From Oscillospiraceae bacterium (GTDB taxonomy: Bacteria; Bacillota; Clostridia; Oscillospirales; Oscillospiraceae): a DNA stretch of 64,000 nucleotides. How positions within the stretch are numbered: the stretch's first letter is position 1; each line of letters opens with the position of its first letter. The position numbers and the translations under genes were made by a program. The DNA lies in NCBI GenBank assembly GCA_030625685.1, contig DAOUQJ010000004.1, positions 99,596 through 163,595 on the forward strand, written 5' to 3'. Shown in pieces: positions 54,898 through 61,200 of the stretch. Under the pieces are notes generated by a model. It saw only the letters and a program-made list of their open reading frames with translations. It had not been told where the DNA came from and ran no database searches.

Positions 54898-55398
54898 TTA
54901 GTCCTTGTTCTGCTCAATGACGCCAAGTGTTTCCTCGATTTGGTCGAGATCCCACTGCATCTTACTAAAATCAAGGATAATTGAGTTTTTAATTCTATTT
55001 TCTAGTTCTTTAAGACTTAGTTCAAGACTTTCTTTATCAACAGAATCATCCTCAATATTATCAAGTCTTGTATGTATACTCTCTAAATCATTTTGCATTA
55101 TTTTTACACAAATCACAGTATTAAAACCCGCAACAAGAGCAGTTCCGATGAGCAAAACCACCACACCTGCTAACACATATTTCTTCAGCCAATTTATAAT
55201 CTGATATCTTAGGGGTGTCTTAGCAATTCCCTCACCAGAAACTATTTCATCTTCGTCTTCTTCACAATAATCATTAGTGCCTTCTAATATATCATCTTTC
55301 AAGATAATATCAGGTTTTTTATAAGAATAAAAGACATTTTCATCATCAGCCATTTTCTTGCTATCTTCGTATCTGTTTTCATTCCTTTTTATGCTCAT
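54898..55398 (-). CDS. Membrane-anchored coiled-coil protein of cargo cassette
   Basis: A 166-residue protein: an acidic cytoplasmic N-terminus (about 1-65), one TM helix (about 75-97; VLAGVVVLLIGTALVAGF), then a coiled coil (about 100-160; LESIHTRLDNIEDDS). ATG 55398 lies in the 3' end of the upstream gene (20-base overlap), with only a weak GGTG before it, so translation is probably coupled. Not recognised; the partner of the next gene. Confidence 0.6.
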   Translation of the reverse strand: MSIKRNENRYEDSKKMADDENVFYSYKKPDIILKDDILEGTNDYCEEDEDEIVSGEGIAKTPLRYQIINWLKKYVLAGVVVLLIGTALVAGFNTVICVKIMQNDLESIHTRLDNIEDDSVDKESLELSLKELENRIKNSIILDFSKMQWDLDQIEETLGVIEQNKD

Positions 55399-56059
55399 AT
55401 TGTTCACCAATTATATCAAGAATATCCTTCTTGAAACTATTGTTCGCATTATTTAGAAAAGGCACTATTAGATTACGCAACTCTGGTTGTAATGGATTGA
55501 AACGTAGTTGATAATCATATGAAATACCCTCATCGCCATTTCCAAAATCACCTACAGTAAATAATCTATTTATATAATTTTTTTCTTTTTTTAATATCTT
55601 TGCCTCAGGCTTTTGATTATTAATCGCAAAACGAAAATTCGATATATTTCGAAATTCTGGATTGAAATATTTTTTAGAGAAATTTTCAATTTCTTGACTC
55701 TCGAGTTTAGTATCATAGACTATACCAATTCGCCTAGTTATCAACCTATACTCGCACAATAATTTGGGAATAATATAATTCACTACACGTTCTCTAAACA
55801 TGTTATATTCAGATTCAAAATCATCATAGATTGTTTGAGTTAATACTATTTTGTTATATTTAAGCAAAAAAGAATTATTATTATTTTCATTATAAAGACT
55901 TAGTTCAGTTGTATATTTATTGGAAACATTTGCAAAAAAACCATCAAATAAAGGATCTTTAAGAATGCCATCAGCTATAGAACCCCAACTATCAAGCATT
56001 TTGAAATTGTTTTGAAACATAAACCCACACGTTAATTCTCGGACATTGTCTTCTTTCAT
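55379..56059 (-). CDS. Cargo protein resembling TIGR04255 family
   Basis: A 226-residue soluble protein. The central part (FRERVVNYIIPKLLCEYRL, then ITRRIGIVYD) resembles the TIGR04255 family of sporadically distributed proteins, which is a tentative match from memory. I start at ATG 56059, with GGAGGG 7 bases upstream. It is transcribed from its own promoter at 56082-56110. AT-rich relative to the chromosome genes. Function unknown; a defence or immunity role is possible. Confidence 0.55.
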   Translation of the reverse strand: MKEDNVRELTCGFMFQNNFKMLDSWGSIADGILKDPLFDGFFANVSNKYTTELSLYNENNNNSFLLKYNKIVLTQTIYDDFESEYNMFRERVVNYIIPKLLCEYRLITRRIGIVYDTKLESQEIENFSKKYFNPEFRNISNFRFAINNQKPEAKILKKEKNYINRLFTVGDFGNGDEGISYDYQLRFNPLQPELRNLIVPFLNNANNSFKKDILDIIGEQYEHKKE

Positions 56060-56081
56060 TGTGTATCCCTCCAAGAAAAAT

Positions 56082-56110
56082 ATTTTACTACAATTTTACA
56101 AAATTTTCAA
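56082..56110 (-). promoter_or_regulatory. Promoter of the two-gene cargo cassette
   Basis: On the minus strand, TTGAAA (56110-56105), a 17-base spacer and TAAAAT (56087-56082), about 23 bases before the start codon. Confidence 0.55.
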
Positions 56111-56119
56111 CAAAAAAAT

Positions 56120-56281
56120 TTAACAAAGTCCTAAACGAGCCAAAATGTCAATCATTCTAAGCATATCATCTGTTATATAAAACTCGTCATTTTCATTTTT
56201 AGTAATAATTCCGCTATTTAATAAACGAATAATTAATTCCTGATAGTCCTTCGGAACCGATTCAATCTTTTTATAAGCCAT
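56120..56281 (-). CDS. 53-residue phage protein like an amidase C-terminal module
   Basis: A short ORF with AGAGGTGATG upstream of ATG 56281. The product (KDYQELIIRLLNSGIITKN, then YITDDMLRMIDILARLGL) resembles the small C-terminal module found on some phage amidases (I-x-L-S-x-D-M-L-R pattern), but is separate here. It lies downstream of the lysis genes. Role unknown; a cell-wall or amidase-associated role is inferred. 56282-56601 is otherwise empty apart from a coding-like remnant near 56422-56535. Confidence 0.6.
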   Translation of the reverse strand: MAYKKIESVPKDYQELIIRLLNSGIITKNENDEFYITDDMLRMIDILARLGLC

Positions 56282-56601
56282 TAATCATCACCTCTTACAA
56301 TTATTTTCTATTACAAAATCAATATTATATATTTCTGTAGTGCACTTCATTAATCAATTCAATTTTGGTTTGATTATCTATAAACTAAAAGTTTAACCAA
56401 AATGATCCACATTAATTCAAATTATTCACAAGTCTTTAGGCTCAAAATCTTATCTTTTTTTTGAGCGTTTCTAAAACCATGTACCTGTAAAATTTCCTCA
56501 TATCCCTTAGATGCATCTATCGCTTTCCCATTGTATCAGTTCTCTTTGGCTTTTATGTGCAATTTTTGGTCGTCTTATGTAAGTTGTTGCTTTCTGATAA
56601 A

Positions 56602-56647
56602 TATAACCTCCACCTCAGCCGTCAAAAGCTAAGGTGGAGGTTATATT
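56602..56647. terminator. Terminator of the lysis module
   Basis: ATAACCTCCACCT / AGGTGGAGGTTAT stem-loop just after the holin gene, usable in both directions. Confidence 0.88.
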
Positions 56648-56657
56648 TATGTCATAT

Positions 56658-57083
56658 TTATTTTTCGTCTTTCAACGCTTCCAACGCTTTCTTCATAACA
56701 ACTGGATACTTCACACCCATCAAACCCAAGTTCTCAAAGAATGATATCCCCTCATTGCCCACAAAGAAAAGCACTACAGCTGTTCTTATGTATTGCGTAC
56801 CTGTCGCTCGATCTAAAAGTACAGCAATCCATACAACAAGCAGCATGACACCTTTCTTGCAAAGGCCTTTGAATCCTGCTTTGCTACTGAGAGAGCCTGT
56901 CTCACTTTTATTGGAGTTTTGCCAAAACGCAGCGACTAAAATACCTGTTAGGTAATCCGCTGCCATCATTGCGACTAATAGAGCCAATGAAGCATCCCAC
57001 CCTCCAAGTTGATTTGCCACCAGAGAACCTACCACAGCTACGCTGGATAGAATGCCGTTTTTAATTGCTATTGCATTATTCAT
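56658..57083 (-). CDS. Phage holin
   Basis: A 141-residue membrane protein of the toxin-secretion/phage-lysis holin family (TcdE/Cph1-like). Hydrophobic segments at about 8-25, 30-50, 77-95 and 100-118, a conserved DYLTGI, SSKAGFKGLCKKG, and VGNEGISFFENLG. Forms the membrane lesion that releases the amidase. AAAGGTG precedes the ATG; 13 bases downstream of the amidase gene. Confidence 0.9.
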   Translation of the reverse strand: MNNAIAIKNGILSSVAVVGSLVANQLGGWDASLALLVAMMAADYLTGILVAAFWQNSNKSETGSLSSKAGFKGLCKKGVMLLVVWIAVLLDRATGTQYIRTAVVLFFVGNEGISFFENLGLMGVKYPVVMKKALEALKDEK

Positions 57084-57096
57084 ATGTACACCTTTC

Positions 57097-57807
57097 TTAA
57101 ACCATAGCTTTTGCCAACTTCACAATCAATTCATTACCATAACTATAATCTGCAAGATATTGAATTGTTGCGTCGGACAGTTTCGCTTTTTCTTTCACAA
57201 TTTCCTTAGCTTCTTTTACAGCCATTTCCGTTACTTCGGTTTGCTCTGCATACTGAATACCTAGATACTCGCAAATGCCCTTTGCTGTGGCCACAGCGAG
57301 CTTGTCACGGTAAGTGTCGTCTTTCAGTAGAGCTACCTCTTCCCTGTTTGTATGGAATCCATACTCAATCAGGCAAGCTGGCGCAATGGTTTTTGTTAGC
57401 ACTGTGAAATTTTTGTGTAATAGAGGACGCAGACGCATAACTACCCCAGCATCTTCGATACACTTAATAATCTTGTTTGCAAGAATATTTCTTCCTGCTG
57501 AATCACCGGGATTCGATGTAAATAATTCAAACCCTCTTGCGCTATTCCATCCACTTCCTGCTGCATTAGTATGAATAGAAACGAATAAGTCAGCATTAGC
57601 GTTATTACTGATCTTAGCTCTATTTGTTAGCGACGGTTTTACCGTCTGCTTTCTTGTGCCTACAACTTCAATCCCTTGCACTTCTAACAATGAACGAATG
57701 CGTGTGTACATATCCCATGCAAACTCTTGTTCTTTGTAGGTACCATCAGGAGAGCCATTTGGTGTTTTTGGTCCGTGTCCGGGGTCAAAACAGACTATAT
57801 GTTTCAT
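57097..57807 (-). CDS. Phage endolysin: N-acetylmuramoyl-L-alanine amidase (Amidase_3)
   Basis: Cleaves the bond between muramic acid and L-alanine in peptidoglycan. Zinc ligands are in DPGHG (His11-12), EQEFA (Glu) and SIHTN; the catalytic Glu is in LIEYGF. The Amidase_3 domain spans about residues 1-178. The tail is a charged helix plus a small wall-binding module (LSDATIQYLADYSYGNELIVKLAK). GGAGG precedes the ATG. Partner of the holin. Confidence 0.92.
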   Translation of the reverse strand: MKHIVCFDPGHGPKTPNGSPDGTYKEQEFAWDMYTRIRSLLEVQGIEVVGTRKQTVKPSLTNRAKISNNANADLFVSIHTNAAGSGWNSARGFELFTSNPGDSAGRNILANKIIKCIEDAGVVMRLRPLLHKNFTVLTKTIAPACLIEYGFHTNREEVALLKDDTYRDKLAVATAKGICEYLGIQYAEQTEVTEMAVKEAKEIVKEKAKLSDATIQYLADYSYGNELIVKLAKAMV

Positions 57808-57835
57808 TTAAAACTTGCCTCCTTAATTAAACGAA

Positions 57836-57867
57836 AATACACCCCTCGTTAATTTGAGAGGTGTATT
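57836..57867 (-). terminator. Hairpin between tail-region gene and amidase
   Basis: AATACACCCCTC / GAGAGGTGTATT with one mismatch, in the gap before the amidase gene. Confidence 0.65.
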
Positions 57868-57883
57868 TATGTATTATAGATAC

Positions 57884-58201
57884 TTAGTTTTTGTTTTTAG
57901 CTTCCCATTTATCAGCAAGTTGCAGCACAGCATCAAACTTACCAGCTTTACGAAGTGCAACAATCTCATCGTAGTTTTCACGCACAAATGTAGAAAACTC
58001 TGTTTTGCTAGATTCAAGATCAGCAAGGTCTTGTTTCAGCGCATTCCAATCTACGTCATTTGCACCTTCACAGAATGGCAAGCGTTTATCAGGATAATTG
58101 CGAATGTTAGCAAGGAACATGTCCATGCCTACGCCTGTGTCTACGCCGTTCGCTCCTGCAATGTCAAAGATTTCGTTTGTATAGTTTTTTAGATTGTTCA
58201 T
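57884..58201 (-). CDS. Hypothetical phage protein
   Basis: A 105-residue soluble protein, mostly helical (VDWNALKQDLADLESSK, then FVRENYDEIVALRKAGKF), with AAAGGAG before its ATG. It lies between the polyvalent protein gene and the amidase, a position often held by virion or lysis accessory genes. No family recognised. Confidence 0.7.
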   Translation of the reverse strand: MNNLKNYTNEIFDIAGANGVDTGVGMDMFLANIRNYPDKRLPFCEGANDVDWNALKQDLADLESSKTEFSTFVRENYDEIVALRKAGKFDAVLQLADKWEAKNKN

Positions 58202-58237
58202 AGTGATTTCTCCTTTAGTAATAAAAATTTTATAAAA

Positions 58238-58269
58238 AGAGAGCCTAAGACGTGCGTCTTAAACTCTCT
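58238..58269 (-). terminator. Terminator after the polyvalent protein gene
   Basis: AGAGAG, two mismatches, TAAGACG / CGTCTTA, CTCTCT; on the minus strand a run of T follows. Confidence 0.7.
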
Positions 58270-58276
58270 GCTTATA

Positions 58277-61200
58277 CTACCATTTGTAATTGTATCTTAG
58301 TGACAAGAAATGTTGTGCTTGACCTGCACCCATACCCATTTGTATGAGTTTGTAGTAACGGTCAGCTTTCCTATTTGGCACAGTTTTCAGTCCATTGGAA
58401 TACTTCAGATAAATATCTTCGTTCATTCCCATGTTATGAAGCGCCTCATAATCCTGTCGTTCTGAGGAACCCAAATCCTCAACGCTATAGTTATAAACAA
58501 AAACTTCATAATAAAGCTGTTCAGCTCGTGGTGGCAACATGTTAAGCTCTTTTGAAATAGCATTGATTGTTTTCTTTTTGGCTGTTCCTGATATCGCATT
58601 TCCATACTGATCTACCTTAGGTTCTGTTGTTTTTCCGATTTCAATAATCTTATAGAAATTCTCTTTACTTCCTGCGATATACTGCACCGACTTATTATCC
58701 CATACAGCTTTTTGACTTTTTGACAATCCAACGTCAAACGCATCATACAGCTTTTCTCTTTCGTCGAAACTCATATTTTGCGTAGCCTTATCAATGGCAT
58801 CACGCTTGTTCACAGTTGCCGTTCCACTGATTGTGCCACCGTCTCCATCAGAATCACCAACAATGTCTTTTTGGACATGGTATATAGAAAAGTAGTCAGC
58901 TGGATTAATACCTTCTTTTTCGGCTTCTCTAGCTTTCTGCATCGACTTTGTGAGCTGATAATCAGACACTTTTGTTTTGGCCATAGCGTTTGCGTACTCA
59001 TAGACGGATGAAACGACATCCACTTTCTTATCATCGCTCAGACTTCGATACTCTTTTGAGCTAACGAGCTTCTCTAGGTACTTGAAGGACATTTGACCTT
59101 TTTCGGTCGCATAAGTGTGGTATTCATCAGCCGTGAAATTCTTTGTTTCTCCATCAAATCTTATATACTTTGCGGCATATGACGGCAAGACAGACCCCTC
59201 ACCCGTTTGCTTGTAAAGTCTTTCGAGTTCAATATCGACTTTAGTTGTTTTGTCTTTTGCTGAATAGCTTGGTGACACGAAGTTTTGTAAAGCTCTTTGC
59301 GCAATGTTTCCGCTTTCTTGCTCTCTGCCCCAAGCATCAACATAAGGATTCAGCAACATGTTTGCGAACGGGAGCTTTCCTTGCACTTTTTGCAAGCCTT
59401 TTTGCGGAAGTCTACCCATTCCAGAGTTCTTGTCTATAAAACTAGACCTTCTCTTACTGTCGATTGTTCTTGCAAGCTGTCCAGCTACAGTGGGAACACC
59501 TTGACTTAAATAGTTTATAGCAATTTCAGTGCCTGCATCAGTTGTAGGCGAATCGCTATAGCTCACTGCCCTAAATGCATTATTAAGACCTTGCAGCATA
59601 GACATTTCGACTAATGGCTCACTGATTTTTGTTAGTCCATCTAACATCGCCGCAAAGTTGACATCTTCCCCTCCACTTTCGAGGCTGTTGTAAATCTCTA
59701 CACCGACAAACAAAGGAAGTGAAGAAGGTGCCGCCCAATCAAGCGTGAAGCTAGTGTTTCCAATCTTCAAAGCGTACTCTTGCCCGCCTTGCAACCTGTC
59801 AAAAAGAGTCTCTTTCTTATCATCAGAGCCACCACCACTGAGCATGCCTTGCGAGGCCAAAAATGCACCTAAAGCAAGTATACCTGTACCTGTTAGCCCA
59901 CTTGCCATTTGGTCAATTGCTTGTGACGCGCTCTTTTTACCTTTCTTGACGTCAATTAAAGCCCCTTTCGCTCCATTAAGTAAACCAATCGGGGAATACT
60001 CTACGCCACGTTTCAAAATGTTTACCGGTGTTTTTGTGAATGGAAACAATCCTTCACCAACAACAGCCTCTATTTTGCCTGAACGCTTCCATTTGCTAAG
60101 ACCGGTAGCTAAAGCTGACGCATCACGGTATGTAGCTTTCTGCGCTTCCAATATTGCATGATTTCTAGCTTCTTCTAGGGCTTTGTTGGCTTCTTTTGTA
60201 CCACTTTGCAAGAACTCAGGTGTTAGGTTTCTCGCTTTAATAAAACGTGCCATAGCATTAGTGTAATGACGTGTCAAGAAGAGTTTATCTTCCCATTCAA
60301 GCGCGTTAAAGTTTGCCTTTCTCGCTTTCTCTAGCCATTTGGTTTTGAAAACTTGCTGACGTTCTCTGATTTCATCACTCGGATTGAGTTTACCGCCAGA
60401 TGTAATAGTTTCCTCAACATTGGCAAAATCATTTCTTGCAAACTCTTTTAGGCGTGCATCTTTTTTTGTGAGGCGGGCTTTCGTTCGTTGCGCTTCTGGC
60501 AATGTCTTTTCCATTTGTGCGCCAAGCTCATTTTTAATATTCACCGCAGGCATGAATATTGCGTTACCAATCAGATTTCGGATATGTGTCCGTGGATTGC
60601 CAAGCATTGATAAATACCTCCAAGCATTCCACTTATCGACTAGCGTAGGTGGCACTTGGTCTGCAATATCTTGCCTTATTTCCTCGACAGCTGCATTTAC
60701 TTCCTGTTGAGTTTTAGCTTTCAGCAATTTGCCCGCAAGCTCTTCGTTGATTTTTACATTAGGCGAATCAACCCCGCGCTTTTCCTGCAGGTCAGAATTA
60801 AGGTTTTCTACAACCTTTTGCATGCTGTATAACTGGCCATCAGGTGTCATTTTCTTTAGCATACGGAATGCTTGGATGCTTTGCCCTGCTCTAGTTCCTT
60901 CTGCTGCAAGCTCAGCTGTAATCTTCATGGCCAGTTTCACATCACCAGCATTAGCGGCCTGATTCAACAATAACTCACCAAGTACAATATCATTCTTGGT
61001 GGCTGCTTTATTGCCTCTAACCACAGAATCCCAATCCGCAAGAGCTACTTCATATCCCTTATTCTCAATTGTTCGCTCAGCGTAGGCAAAAGCTTGTTGA
61101 TCGCTCAATGGTTCATAAGCAAAGGTACCATTTACAATTTCTTTTTCAAAGTCACCAATCATTTCATCAGGGATAACCTCTGATTCCATTGCAGTACGGG

